A DNA stretch of 64,000 nt from contig JAMXIF010000065.1 of NCBI GenBank assembly GCA_028583685.1, positions 31,996,840 to 32,060,839 on the forward strand, read 5' to 3'. Under the pieces are notes generated by a model. The model ran no database searches. It worked only from the letters and a program-made list of their open reading frames with translations, and had not been told where the DNA came from. This DNA is from Petaurus breviceps papuanus. Its lineage: Eukaryota > Chordata > Mammalia > Diprotodontia > Petauridae. The position numbers and the translations under genes are program-made. Below, piece by piece: positions 34,505 through 46,149 of this stretch (its first letter is position 1; each line of letters opens with the position of its first letter).

Positions 34505-34830
34505 TAGAAATGGGAGGGTAGGATAAAAAAGGGCTTATGTAGGAGACTGAGGTAGATCTGAGCTTTGAAAGAAATGAGAGGTTCTATGAAACAGAGGGGT
34601 GGAAGGAGAACGTTTCTGGTAAGAGGGCCATCTTGGGCTAAGAAAGGATAGGAAATGGAAAGCTTTGTATGAGAAACATCAAATGACCAACTTGGCTGGA
34701 CCCTAAAGTATACAACTCAGAGATTAATGTGTACTAAGTTTGGCTGGACCCAAGTTGTAAAGGATTTCAAATGCCACACAGAGCATTTTGTTTCAGGTCA
34801 CAGAAGGAACAGGAAGGGAGGTGAGTGTAG
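34505..34830 (-). mobile_element. L2 LINE, antisense
   Basis: GATCTGAGCTTTGAAAGAAA, GTAAAGGATTTCAAATGCCA, CACAGAGCATTTTGTTTCAG: the inverted L2 interior. Confidence 0.65.
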
Positions 34831-35559
34831 TTTCTTTTGAACAGCTGACCTTAGACTTAACACAGACGCATTGCCCAAACTTTCCATCAATACCCCTGGT
34901 CTCTCTATGGAACATCTGGTTTTCTGTCACCTCTCTCTAATAGAGCACTTAATCCCTGCAGAGAGACCAGAAATTTTATAGCAATTAATAGTCAGATCAG
35001 AGCTTTTGCCTCAGATCTATTAAGTAGTGTTTATGGGTGAGGGAACGGGGAGAGGATTGTGAAAGAAACCAGAGTCCAATAAGTAATTGATCACTATTTC
35101 TAATTTCATTAGGGAGGGACCATTTCTAATAGGTTAACACGAATTGCTGATTGGTGATTGCTAAAGAACCCAGTCTGCAAAGTGTTTACACAAGACTCCA
35201 GAAAACAAGCCCACCAACAGGGGAAAACAAGAATTTACAGAGGACTTTATCGTAGTTTTGCATCAGAGGGCTTGGCCCTGCCTCACAAGCTGAAGGTCAC
35301 ATAGCTAATTAATGATTAGCAGAGAGAGTGTTCAGACCCAGTTTTTCTGAGAGTGCTATATCAAAAGAGTACTAGCTATGGAATTATAGCATCTTAGATA
35401 ACACAGATCTGGACGGTTAGAAGTACCTCATCAAGCATTTATTTTAACCCTTAGTTGAAAAAAGTTTCCATTATATCATACACAGCAAATAATCATACAA
35501 GAGTTTTAAAGAGGGGGAACCCTGGCTTCTAATCTTGACTACAGTCCTCCCTTGAATCA

Positions 35560-35715
35560 GAAGATCAAGGTGCAAAGATTGACTAGTATTTGCTACTTCT
35601 GTGACCTCAGAAAGTCACTTTACATCCCTGGACCTCAGTTTCCTCACTGAAAATTAGGTGGTTGGCCTGGATGTTCTGATAGTTCCTTTTTACCTCCTGT
35701 TCTATGTTCTTATGA
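35560..35715 (+). mobile_element. MIR
   Basis: CTTCTGTGACCTCAGAAAGT, GGACCTCAGTTTCCTCACTG, GGTTGGCCTGGATGTTCTGA. Confidence 0.75.
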
Positions 35716-35784
35716 CTCTTAATCAAAGTAATCAAAGTTCTTTTTTTTTAATTCCACTTCGTTCCTTCTCAATATAAAATTGCC

Positions 35785-35880
35785 CCGCCAACAGATTACA
35801 TGGTCCAGGAAGAAAGAGATCATGTCTCATTCATGTTCATTTCCCTCTGCCAATAAATCTGTTCAGATGAATTGAATTCA
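35785..35880 (+). mobile_element. L2 LINE, 3' end
   Basis: GGAAGAAAGAGATCATGTCT and GCCAATAAATCTGTTCAGAT. Confidence 0.5.
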
Positions 35881-36024
35881 TCCTCTGGGGAATTCAAAAA
35901 ACTGAAATTATAGATAGCACACTTTGGGAAAAGTGAAGTCTCTATAGACCAACAGCCACAACCAAGAGGGAAAAAAAAATTACAAAGGTTTTGATGGTGA
36001 AGAGGAAATATGAGAAGAAAGTAT

Positions 36025-36195
36025 ATTCTTAAACTTGGAGTATAGAAGACCTGAGTTCAAATTATGCCTCAGCTACATTGTCTATGTAACCCTGGACAAG
36101 TCTCTTAAATTCTCAGTCTGTTTCCTTATTTGTAAAATGAGAGTGTTTGTTGTAATGACTTCTAAGGTCTCTTCCATCTTCAAATGTATCCTATT
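36025..36195 (+). mobile_element. MIR
   Basis: AAGACCTGAGTTCAAATTAT, GTAACCCTGGACAAGTCTCT, CTTCTAAGGTCTCTTCCATC. Confidence 0.78.
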
Positions 36196-36849
36196 ATAAT
36201 AAAAGAAATAAAATCATGCAATACAATTTCCTACGGTAAAGGGGAAACAATAAAACCTTGCTGTCCCAAGTATACTCTCAGTATTAGTCAGGCTACCTTC
36301 CTACCATCTCATTCCTGGCATTCCATCCTGCTGTATCCCAAAATGCATCCTTATTGAGGAGAGTGTGCATAATAATTTGACATTTCAAAGAAATACAATT
36401 TAAAAGAGGCTCTAAAGTGAGTTATCCCCTTTGCTAAACTTGAAACATCAAAAATAGATGTCCCTGGCATGATAGCACACTGAAGTCATTCTGAACAAGA
36501 AATGAGAAATCTCATTCCTCATTTTCCTCTTTCCCCCCTTTCTCCCAGCAAGACTCAGGCAGATGGAAATATCAATTTAGTTACTTGACATTTGGAAACA
36601 TAAGTGACTTAAGCATTTTCTGAGCCCCTCTTGTGGAGACATATTTGATAACATCTGCCCAACATCTTCACTTATCATCAGAGCCAAGAGTGATTTGGGA
36701 GAAGGGAAGGAATGCTTGGTCCACAGAACATGTGGCTTCTCTCCCTGGTACTGCCATAAGTCCTGGGCACTGGCAATTTTACCTACCCAGGCTACGTCCA
36801 TCTTAGCACAGAAGCTAAGCTTCCCCACTGCCTGGGGAAGAATATTGGA

Positions 36850-36990
36850 AAATAAATTGAATCTGACTTCCATCCCTTACTCACTTCGTGACTTTAATCA
36901 ATCCCTAGTCTCCCTGGTACTCAGTTTCCTCACCTGTAAAAACGGAAGGGTTGGACAGGACAATCTCACAGGACTCTACTTGTTCTAACA
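36850..36990 (+). mobile_element. MIR
   Basis: CGTGACTTTAATCAATCCCT, CTCAGTTTCCTCACCTGTAA, GGGTTGGACAGGACAATCTC. Confidence 0.72.
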
Positions 36991-36994
36991 TGCT

Positions 36995-37780
36995 ATATTT
37001 CTATTCTTGTGCAATAGATTTTTGAATGAGATAAGACACTACATGAAGCAAAGTTATTATTAATCTAATCTCTAGGGGAAATAAAATCTTTCTACCCGAA
37101 TTGAGGTTTCACTAGAAGGAACTCAGTGGAAATATTTTATATGACCAGGAAGTATCACTTTTATGCCTCACTTTTGACTTTTCTTATGAAAGTAAAGTTT
37201 CTCTCAACATTTGACTCTTTTTCTCCCTTGAGGCATAATGCCATCCTTGCCAGAAACTATAATGCTTCTTTTATCAAATGAAATATTGTATTTGGCCAAT
37301 GTCCTTACCCCACTGGTTATTAGTCTTAAGTCTGAAACTCAAAAGAATCATCTAATATTTCTGTTTTATGGTTTTCTTTCAAAGAAAAGAAGGGTAATGC
37401 TGTCCCCCAAGGCATTTTATGAAGACTTATTAGGCAACCTGCAACAGATAATGGTGATAAAACAATTAGCAACATTCATCAAAATCACCTGAACAAATAG
37501 GGATCAAGGCACATTCAGACCTCTTTATGCACATCCAGGACCAAGATAAATCTCTCCTCATATTTTATGTTAGGAGATCAGTTAATAGCTCAAGCTTCTT
37601 TAGAGTCCTGGTTAGCTGGTATTGACATATGTATACCAGACACTTCCGAACCTTTATATGGTAACTTGGGTGGAAAAGAATACCTAATTCCTGTCTGTGT
37701 CGTTTATCTGTTGAATGAATCGGCTGCATTCCTTTCAATTTCCATGATTCCCCAATATGAAAAATGTATTTCTCTAGGAG
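36995..37780. other. Unique sequence, no gene seen
   Basis: Short frames only (up to about 100 codons) without recognisable domains. Confidence 0.5.
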
Positions 37781-38184
37781 GCTGTCATAGAATACCTGAG
37801 CTACAAAGGGCTTCAGAGGAAAAACACAGAAGGACAGAGCTTGGAAGGATCATAAAGGTGGAATGTCATTGATAGAAGGGGCCCAGAAAAATAGATCATG
37901 ATATCTGGAAAGGTTCAGAGGAATAATGTTTTATACAGTAGATGAAGTCACTGAGGTCCAGAGATGTGGACTGACTTGCTCAATATCCCATGGTCAATTT
38001 GTCTTTTGTTCCAGCAGAACCCTTTTTGATTGCTTTATTTGGCACTTGAATGAGATTGATTCAAATATGATAGAAATGTTTTATTTTAAAGCTGGTATTT
38101 CAGTTTTAAAGTTAGAATTTTAATTGATGTAGCTCAGCTAATCCAATCTTCTCATATCGTAAAGGAATGAGCAGGATGATACAT

Positions 38185-38375
38185 TATACCAGAGGCACAG
38201 CACAGTGCTGGGAAAGAGCACTGGCTTTACAGACAAAATACACAAGTTCTATCCTGGCTCTGTTCCCTCCCAACTATATGATATGGGACAAATGATGTCA
38301 CCTCTCTGAGCCTCAGTTTCCTTGTTTGTAAAGTGAGATTGGACTCAACAACCCTTAAGGACCCTTTCAATATAA
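38185..38375 (+). mobile_element. MIR
   Basis: GGGAAAGAGCACTGGCTTTA, CTGAGCCTCAGTTTCCTTGT, GTGAGATTGGACTCAACAAC. Confidence 0.82.
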
Positions 38376-38489
38376 ACATATTTTGTTGTTGGAAGAATTA
38401 TTCTGTCTGAGCTATTTCTTTCAGTCTAGAAATGAACCCTATTTCCTCTACTGTGAAAATTTAACAGAAATTTTAACAAACGGCTTTTT

Positions 38490-38595
38490 CTATTAGAGTA
38501 TGAATTCCACAACTGCAGAAACCATCTTCTACTTATTTGGGGTATCTCCTTTAGTGTCTAACTCAGTAAAGAGTACTTAAAGGTCTGATGAATTA
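38490..38595 (+). mobile_element. L2 LINE, 3' end
   Basis: TTAGAGTATGAATTCCACAA and AAGAGTACTTAAAGGTCTGA. Confidence 0.5.
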
Positions 38596-38614
38596 AATTC
38601 CTATGAAGATGTCA

Positions 38615-38856
38615 AGGCAGCTAGGTGATACAGTGGATTATGTTCCAGGCCTAGAGCCAAGAAAACCTGAATTCAACTTCATTCTCAGATAATAACTAGC
38701 TATATGACCTTGGACAAGTCAGTTATCCCTGTTTGTTTCAGTTTCTTCATCTGTAAAATAAGCTATAGAAGGAAATGGCAAACCACTCCAGTATCTTTGC
38801 CAAGAAAACCCCATGTGGGTTCATGAAGAGTTGGCCATGATTGAATAACAACAACA
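38615..38856 (+). mobile_element. Marsupial CORE-SINE, long form
   Basis: GGCAGCTAGGTGATACAGTG, GAAAACCTGAATTCAACTTC, GGAAATGGCAAACCACTCCA, ending in (CAA)n. Flanked by AAGATGTCA / AAGATCTCA (38606-38614, 38857-38865). Confidence 0.92.
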
Positions 38857-38969
38857 AAGATCTCAGAGCACAAAATATGCCAGAATATGAATGGAAGTCA
38901 CCAGTTTGTTTGTTTGTTTGTTTTCCACTAGAGCTTCTAAGTGAGAAAGGAGATGATACGCTGCAGAAA

Positions 38970-39150
38970 AGAGATTATGGGGTCAGAGGATCAGGTTTTC
39001 AATCACATCTCAACAACTTCTTTACTCTTTAATGTTAGATAAGCCATTTTATGTCTCCCTAGGTCCCAGTAACCCCATTCATAAAATGAGGAGTGTTGAG
39101 ATTGAACCATCCTGAAGGCCCCTCACATCTCCACGTATAATCCCATGATG
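38970..39150 (+). mobile_element. MIR
   Basis: TTTTCAATCACATCTCAACA, GATAAGCCATTTTATGTCTC, CATAAAATGAGGAGTGTTGA. Confidence 0.68.
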
Positions 39151-39211
39151 CAGACCATTTTCCCCCTATTTTCCAATTTAAAAAATTTGGAATCCTTCAA
39201 CAAAAAAAAAG

Positions 39212-39465
39212 TTTGTTTTTAATCTTTTCAGTTGTATCTGACTTTTGTAAATTCATTTGGAATTTTCTTGGCAAAGACACTGGAGAGGTTTGCCATTTCC
39301 TTCTCCAGATCATTTTACAGATGAGGAAACTGAGGCAAACAGGATTAAGTGATGTACCCAGGATCACCCAGCTAATAAGTGTCTGAGGCCTGATCTGAAC
39401 ACAAGGAGATAGGTCTTCCTGACTCCAAACTCAGCACTCTATGCACTAAGGTACCATTGGTTGCT
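39212..39465 (-). mobile_element. Marsupial CORE-SINE, long form
   Basis: Inverted 3' end ATCTTTTCAGTTGTATCTGA, GAGGTTTGCCATTTCCTTCT, GAGGAAACTGAGGCAAACAG and TAGGTCTTCCTGACTCCAAA. The inverted head is worn. Confidence 0.9.
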
Positions 39466-39539
39466 ACTATACCCCCCCCCCGTGATAGTAATGGCAATTA
39501 AAGATTCCCCTGTATTGGCTTGGTTTTCAAATTGATTGT

Positions 39540-40235
39540 ATTAAAACCCAGAGCTTGTTAATCCCACCTGTGGGATGGACTTTTTGATGTGAAAAGAAAG
39601 TCCTGACTGGGAGGAGCTGGTGATGTAGATTTGGAGAGACAAGAGAGAGGCGGAAGTTCCTTTTTGGAAGCAGCACCTCGTGGAGAGAGAGAGACTAAGA
39701 GATTGCTGGTGGCCGCTTTGAATTGCCCTGGACTTTTGAGACCTGCCCCCTGAGCTGCCAAGGACTGAGGAGACATGGCTGTTTTGCTGGTACTTTGTCT
39801 GTCTGTTTTGATGTTATTTTGCCAGATTTGTCCACTGGTGAAAGACTGTCCTGTTGAAGAAGTCCTGGAACCTGGCATTTGGTTAAGAAGGCCTGAGACT
39901 ATCCTGCAGACAGAGAGTGAATACTGTCCACTGGTGAGGGACAGTACTGAGAGTGAATACTGTCCACTGGTGAGGGACAGTACTGTTGTTGCAGGGGTCT
40001 GGAGACTGTCCGGCAGACAGAATGAATACTGTCCACTGGTGAAGGACAGTGCTGTTGTTGCAGGGGTCTGGGAGCCTTTCTGTTGGTTCANNNNNNNNNN
40101 ATTATGTACAATATTATACTCTATATTTTTTCAAGTCATTCTTGCCTTTTGAGCAAAGAGAAGCCCAAAGCATTGTTATGTTGGTGTTTTTATTAGTGTT
40201 GACTGGTGTATTGAGCCAGCCAAGCTCATAATGTT
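39540..40235 (+). other. Unassigned repeat-like block with tandem units and a gap
   Basis: Richer in G+C than its flanks and matches no SINE, L1, L2 or CR1 text I know. From 39825 to 40070 a unit built round CTGTCCACTGGTGA(A/G)GGACAGT occurs four times (the first copy is degenerate). A frame from the ATG at 39775 (GGAGACATGGC context) opens MAVLLVLCLSVLMLFCQ, which looks like a signal peptide, and then repeats EYCPLVRDST-like words until the 10-base gap. It could be an LTR-type or other mobile sequence with internal repeats, or a chance frame in such a repeat. Function unknown. Confidence 0.45.
40091..40100. other. Assembly gap of 10 N
   Basis: Ten N inside the tandem-unit block. The true length may differ, so any reading frame crossing it is unreliable. 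Confidence 0.99.
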
Positions 40236-40564
40236 GTATTGATTTTCAAAGTGAATACTTAACTGATGCATCCACATTAAATCTAAACATAACCCCACCA
40301 TGGGAAATGAAATATGATCTCTCTCTACCAGGCAGGTTTCTGTGATGCATGAAGGGCTCAACTCCATTAGCATCTGTAGCACCAATGCAATATTTACAGC
40401 ACCCACAGTCATGAAAAAGATTGTGACTATAAGTATCAAATGAAATTCAATCACAAAATATACCAGATTCTCCAGAGAGAGGATAGAACTGAAGCATTTA
40501 TTTAGACACCAGAAAACCAAATCCCAAATCCAGAAAGTCGATTCCATCATAATACCATACATAT

Positions 40565-40682
40565 CAACAAACTGAGGCAAACAGGGTTAAGTGATGGCCA
40601 AGGATCATCTGAAGGCAGATTTGAACTCAGGAAGATGAATATTCCTGACTCTAGTCCTAACTCATCTATTATACCACCTACC
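40565..40682 (-). mobile_element. Marsupial CORE-SINE, 5' part
   Basis: CAACAAACTGAGGCAAACAG, AAGGCAGATTTGAACTCAGG and the inverted head ATTATACCACCTACCTCC. Abuts the compound triplet repeat at 40706. Confidence 0.75.
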
Positions 40683-40705
40683 TCCCCTACTGCTACTATA
40701 ATTAG

Positions 40706-40730
40706 CGCCGCCGCCACCGCCACCACCACC

Positions 40731-40771
<41 letters not shown>
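40706..40771. repeat. Compound triplet repeat (CCG)(CCA)(CTA)
   Basis: GCCGCCGCCACCGCCACC grades into (ACC)n and then (ACT)n, one-base steps between neighbouring triplets. Confidence 0.95.
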
Positions 40772-40774
40772 ATA

Positions 40775-40990
40775 GCTAGCATTTATAAAGCATTTTATAA
40801 ATATTATCTCATTTTATCTTTGTAACAATGCTGGGAGGTAGGCACAATTGTAATCTCCATTTTATAGATGAGGAACCTGCGACAGATAGATCTTAAGTGA
40901 TTTGCCAAGAGTCAAAAAGTTAATATGTATCTAAGGCCAGATTTGAACCCTAGTTTTCCTGATTCCAAGTCCACTGCCCTCTCTACTCTG
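40775..40990 (-). mobile_element. MIR
   Basis: AAAGCATTTTATAAATATTA, TAACAATGCTGGGAGGTAGG, CAGATTTGAACCCTAGTTTT. Confidence 0.82.
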
Positions 40991-40994
40991 ATCT

Positions 40995-41125
40995 TCAGTT
41001 GCCTTAATTAGAACAAATCTATTCCTTCTTTTTGCACATGACAATCTTTCAAATAGTTGAAGACAGTGACCATGACCCCAAGTCTCTTCTTCTGCAAGAG
41101 TTCATACATCTGGTATAATTTGAAT
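40995..41125 (-). mobile_element. CR1/L3-type LINE fragment
   Basis: CTTTCAAATAGTTGAAGACA followed by CATGACCCCAAGTCTCTTCT is the inverted CR1/L3 3' region. Short piece. Confidence 0.6.
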
Positions 41126-41129
41126 TTCA

Positions 41130-41240
41130 TAATAATTCTGTCAATCAGGAAGCCCAAGTATTACAATCCTCATTTTACAGATAAAAGTAACCAAGAACTC
41201 AGGGACAACAAGTAACTTGCCTAGGATCACATGACTGAAA
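41130..41240 (-). mobile_element. MIR fragment
   Basis: CAATCCTCATTTTACAGATA and CTTGCCTAGGATCACATGAC. Confidence 0.6.
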
Positions 41241-41449
41241 AATGGTAGTCAGAGAAGAAAACTGAAGTGTTCTAACTATAGTTTCAGGGCTCTTTCCAGT
41301 AAATGCTAGTTTTCCATTGTATCTACCACTTGGTAGAGAGGTAATGTGTGACTAGGGAACAAAGAATAATATCCAATTACGTGTCAAAGTAAATATTGAT
41401 AAGACAACAATAACAAAGATCTTCTAGATCTGAGTAGCCTGAGTGGGTA

Positions 41450-41885
41450 AGGTCCTTGAGTTCATGAAATACAAAGATCAATCAAAGGAATCAGGAATGC
41501 TTAGCTGGACAAAGAGGAGATTTAAGGGAAACACTGGAATTGTCACCATTCATTGAACAACTATGACCTAGAGGAAAGATTACAGTTGTTTGGCTTGGCC
41601 CCAGAGGACCAACTAGGAGCAATGAGTGGGAGTGGCAAGCAAATGGGTATATTTTAAGGTTTACTACAAGGGAAGAATTCCCACCAATTATCCCCAAAAT
41701 GAAAGGATGCCCTGGGAATAAGTGAGTTCTATCTCATTGTAGACCTTCAACCAGAATCTAAATGACCATTTGTCAAGTGTGATATACTGTGAATTCTTTT
41801 TCAGATATAGGTTGCACTTAATGGTCACAAAAGTCCCTTCTAATTGTAGAATTCATGATAGAGATGTTCTCTATGAGACATCAAA
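41450..41885 (+). mobile_element. CR1/L3-type LINE, 3' end
   Basis: TTGGCTTGGCCCCAGAGGAC, AGGAGCAATGAGTGGGAGTG, CAAGGGAAGAATTCCCACCA and CCTTCTAATTGTAGAATTCA follow the same block order as the copy at 11.4 kb. Confidence 0.7.
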
Positions 41886-42434
41886 AAGAGAAAGCAGGTT
41901 AAGGAATTAAGACTATGGGAGGTTTGTGAAATTTAATCAGAAAGCAAAAGGGAATCCTTGTAATGAAAAATCTTCACTTGGAGAATTAAATACTTAGACA
42001 AGCTATAATTAATTGTCCTTTCAGAACAATATTAGTTCTTGAGAAGACATTATTGCCAAGCTTCCATCTTTAACTTTGGGGGCATAATTAAAATAATTAA
42101 ATTGATGATGAAATTTGATTTCGGAAATTAATTTTACAGTCTTTAAAATGGAGGAAACAAGAAAATTAAACAAAAACAAAACAAAGGAAGAAAACTACAC
42201 TTGATTATGGGGAGGAGCTCCTGGATTTGAATAGAAGTTATGACAATCAAGTGATGCTATTTGTACACTGATATTTGTTTGCAAAATTTTGTTTATCTCT
42301 CCCATCACAATACTATGAGACACAGTGGGTAATATTAAGAAGCAGGAAGATTTAGCACTTTCAACAAAGGCACTCTGTGGGTCACAGGGATGGGACTTAA
42401 AACAGCTATATTGGTGTGTTCCATGTTTTATTAA

Positions 42435-42520
42435 AGAGGTGTGGCATGGTGAACAGAGAATCAGTCTTAGAGTCATGAAGATAGGCGTTCAAATATAGCC
42501 GCCCAACTAACCCACTTTAT
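42435..42520 (+). mobile_element. MIR 5' part
   Basis: GGCATGGTGAACAGAGAATC and GTTCAAATATAGCCGCCCAA. Confidence 0.5.
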
Positions 42521-42564
42521 CCAGTCTTTCTCAGACCTGCAACATATATCAGGCTCCAATCAAT

Positions 42565-42690
42565 CACATGACTTTCAAGCACTTATTAATGACTTAGCAC
42601 ATGCCAGATACTGTGCTTAGTGCTAGGAATAGAAAGAAGGGAGTATACACAAAATCAAAAGACCATGGAGCTTCTGTCATAGGATTCACG
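42565..42690 (-). mobile_element. L2 LINE, 3' end, antisense
   Basis: CATGCCAGATACTGTGCTTA, GTGCTAGGAATAGAAAGAAG. Confidence 0.65.
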
Positions 42691-42939
42691 TCATCTATCC
42701 TACCATTCCCCCATCTCTCCCCATGTTGAACAACACCTCTGGATCAGAATGGCAGAAAAAAATTCCTCCAGTCTGTGGGGGAATAAATCCATTCATCTTT
42801 GGAACTCTCTTCCTTACCCAATCTCTCTTGATCAGACTCAGTAATCAGACTATAGTATTGCCATTGTTCCTGTAGGAATCATATTAATTGATGGATCAAT
42901 CGCTCTTGTCTCCCACACACGACTCTCCCTTCCCTTGCT

Positions 42940-42975
42940 CACACACACACACACACACAAATACACACACACATA
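42940..42975. repeat. (CA)n microsatellite
   Basis: ACACACACACACACACACAA. Confidence 0.95.
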
Positions 42976-42984
42976 CGTGTTCCT

Positions 42985-43090
42985 TCTCTCTGCTATTTGA
43001 TTGTAAGTTCTTTGAAAGAAGGTAGTATGTCACTTTCATAAATCTATCTCCAGTGGTTAGCCCAATGTCTCTAATATAATACGTACTGGT
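42985..43090 (+). mobile_element. L2 LINE, 3' end
   Basis: GATTGTAAGTTCTTTGAAAG and AGCCCAATGTCTCTAATATA. Confidence 0.6.
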
Positions 43091-43124
43091 TTTGCTGCTA
43101 CTGTTGCTGCTTTGGTTCTTTGAG

Positions 43125-43385
43125 GAAGTTGAAAGCACAATGGATTGGTTGATTGATGGTCTTGGAGTCAAGAAGACTTGATTTCAAATCCAGCCTCAGA
43201 CACTGTGTGACCCTAGGCAAGTCACGTAATCTCTGATTGCCTCACTTTTCTCATGTGTAAAAATGGGGATAGTAGCACCTACTTCTTACTGTTATTTTGA
43301 GGACCAAAAGAGATAATAATTGTAAGGGTTTAGCAGAGTGCTGGCATATAGTAGGTAGTATATGTTAATATTATTGTTATTTATT
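43125..43385 (+). mobile_element. MIR, close to full length
   Basis: GACTTGATTTCAAATCCAGC, CTAGGCAAGTCACGTAATCT, AAAAATGGGGATAGTAGCAC, AGCAGAGTGCTGGCATATAG and ATATGTTAATATTATTGTTA keep the whole MIR order. Confidence 0.85.
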
Positions 43386-43439
43386 GTTATTTCCTTCCTT
43401 CATGCATTCATACTCACTTTATGACCTTAGAAAAGTCAC

Positions 43440-44110
43440 TTCATGGCCTGGACTATTCCAGCAACTCCTAGTTGGTCTTCCTACTAAGCCTTTATGCACC
43501 CCAGTCCATCATGCACTCAGCCATCAATATAATTTTCTTAAAGCAAAGGTCTGAACATGTCACCACCCCTATTCGATAAATTCTAGTGGCTATCTGTCAC
43601 ATTCAATATAAAACTGGAGAGCCCTCCATAATTTGCTCCCCCCACCCAAAAACAAGCCTTTCCAGTCTTCTTACAATTTAAGCGCTCCCTCGCCAATATA
43701 TTTTGCATTCTAATGGCACTGACCTTCTTGCTGTTCCTTTAAGAATATACTCACTCCATCTTCCTACTCCAAATATTTTCACTGGCTGGAAGAATTCTTT
43801 ACTGGAATTCTCTCTCCTCTTTGCCTACTTGATTCCCTGACTGTCCTCAAGTTTCAGCTAAAATCCCACATTTTACAAGAAGCATTACCTGATCACCATT
43901 ATCTCCGGTGTTATCTCCCTCTCTCTCTTGGTTATTTCCAATTTATATTGCATGTAACTTGATTATACATATTTGATTGAACATTGTTTCTCCTATTAAA
44001 CTGCGAGGTCCTTGAGGGAAAGGTTTGCCATTTATATTTCTTTGTTTCCCCAGGAGACAGCATAGTACCTGGAACATAGTATGTACTTGAAATTTTTTGA
44101 TTGACAATCA
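43440..44110 (+). mobile_element. L2 LINE, 3' part
   Basis: AAGCAAAGGTCTGAACATGT, TCTAGTGGCTATCTGTCACA, GAGCCCTCCATAATTTGCTC, CAAGTTTCAGCTAAAATCCC, GCGAGGTCCTTGAGGGAAAG and TACCTGGAACATAGTATGTA occur in exact L2 order. The longest sense L2 copy in the window. Confidence 0.88.
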
Positions 44111-44264
44111 GTGGAATGCAAAGGACATAAAGACAAAAGCAAAAGCTTATCTCCTAGGAGGGCGCATACATAAAAATATACACAAAGAACATTCAAGGGA
44201 ATTTCAGTGGGGTTGTGGTGAGAAGTGCTAGCAGTTATGAGGGCCAAGAAGAAGCTAACCCTTT

Positions 44265-45965
44265 CAAAAGAAGTCCCTGCAGTTGCAGAAAATTAATTTA
44301 AAAAATAGAAAATAGAAATAAAAAATAGAAAAAAAAAACACATGCTGCAATCTTACCAAACAGAAGATATCTCCTTGCATACTGATCATTCATTTATTCA
44401 TTCATTCATTCATTTTGCAGTTTAAATTTGTTCAGCTTTACCCTCAGATGAGGTTTTCTTACACTAGCAGTGCAATTCACTTGCAACTTTCCAGTCTAGT
44501 TGGAAGTTAGCTATTATACCTGATAGGTCAAATTATTAAGAGCTAGTAAAAGAAAACCAGAATTCCAGATTTGCTTCAATTTCTTTCATATATGGCATTC
44601 GATGACCCCTCATGCCACAGGTGTCTCCCAGACATTTTTTATATTTGGTTTACATTGGATCCTAGGATTTGGAACTGGAAGGAATTTTTAGAGATAATCC
44701 ATTTCCTCTCCTCCATGCACGCATTCTTCATGGCCCCAAACTCCTAAGGTCTGGGTTTGCACTGAGTAGATTTCATCTTAGTACTTCTTTTATACCTCAT
44801 TGGCTTATTTTGCCTCCATTGAGGGTTTCCAATGGGCACTCTCAGAATATGACTCATGTCTTGATCACGGTCAACCTCCTACCTACAGAAAAGGAAAATG
44901 TCATCCAGAGAACAGGAGTGACCTGTTCCAAGGTCATTACAGGTAGTAGAATGGTGATGTTGAATTTATTCCTTAAGTTTCTCTTCCAGGAAAGGACCTC
45001 TTCACAAGTTTCCCCACTTTGCTCTTTCTTACCACCTTTATAAGTAACCACTGGGACTCAATGCATGGCCAAAAAATTCGCCAGGGGAATATAAATTTAA
45101 CTGACTGGAATAAGAACCTGAGTGATTCGTCAGTTAGAAACACTATCGATATTTCATCTTTAATGTGTTAGAACTGGGATCTTTCAGAACTAACTGGTCA
45201 GAGTAAAAACAGGAGGTAGAATGTAATATGATAGCCTGCCAAGTTTCAGAGATGAAGATCCAGTAAGACAATGACCTAGAGCAGAAAACAGACCTCCAAT
45301 TTCATAGCAGCATAAGACACTTTATTGCACATTTTATCTATCTTTTGATTATAATGCTATTCAGACATAGTGTATTTCTTTAGCTTTTGAAACTAATCTC
45401 TCCTTTTAGAGTTCAGAAAGAAGGTGAGTGGGACTCTCCAAGTGTCAAAGTGGATAGCACCCAGGGATTGGGCATTTCCAAAAGTGCCCAGCATGCTCTT
45501 GGCTAGCAGCTCCCACTTTGGGAAAATTAAGCTCATTAAGTAACCTGCATGTCTGAAGCACTTTTAACTCTTTCAAAATCTCTCGAGAAGGGACTAGCAT
45601 CCCTCTTCATTCCTTCTTCCTCCTCCAGCTTCTCTGGAGGTCTCATTATCTCATTTAGTCTTTTAAGAGTGGAGCAGTTTTGTAAAAGCTGAGGGCATCA
45701 TTCACTGAGGCCACATAAGGGAGGCAGTAGAAAATGTGCCAATGTCAGCTTGAGACAGGAGGTGCAAAGGGAAAGCAAATGAGCCAGTCATTCGTCATCA
45801 TCAATAGGCCCTGTCAAGATGAAGTGGGGATTTTTTTTTTAAAGAAACTCCTTCGAGTGTGTTACTTATATCACCTCCAAGTATTGAAATGGAAGGAAAA
45901 AAACTATCCTTCCCTCCTATATCCAACACATATTTCCTTACTCAGAGGAGAACCAGGAGAGAACT
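44265..45965. other. Unique sequence, no gene seen
   Basis: Contains a (TTCA)n at 44390-44413 and otherwise no repeat I can name. A 124-codon frame at 44669-45043 has no recognisable domain. Confidence 0.45.
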
Positions 45966-45969
45966 CAAA

Positions 45970-46130
45970 AAATGATCTCCAGTTTCCTCATTTTTTCAAG
46001 TGAAACTGAGGCCCCGAGAATATAAGTGATTTCTCTAAGATCACATGGTATTTAGTGACAGGGGAAGAATTTCTAACTCAAACCCGAGTTCAGTACTCAT
46101 TCCATTGAACCACATTGCCTCAAACATTTT
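45970..46130 (-). mobile_element. MIR
   Basis: GTGAAACTGAGGCCCCGAGA, AAGATCACATGGTATTTAGT, CATTGAACCACATTGCCTC. Confidence 0.68.
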
Positions 46131-46149
46131 TTTACTTTTTTAGCCACTC

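Noticed and set aside
39558-39878. A 106-codon minus-strand frame rich in Ser and Pro
   Set aside because: Low complexity, antisense to the unassigned repeat-like block, no motif.
44669-45043. A 124-codon plus-strand frame
   Set aside because: No recognisable motif; the start lies in worn repeat-like sequence.
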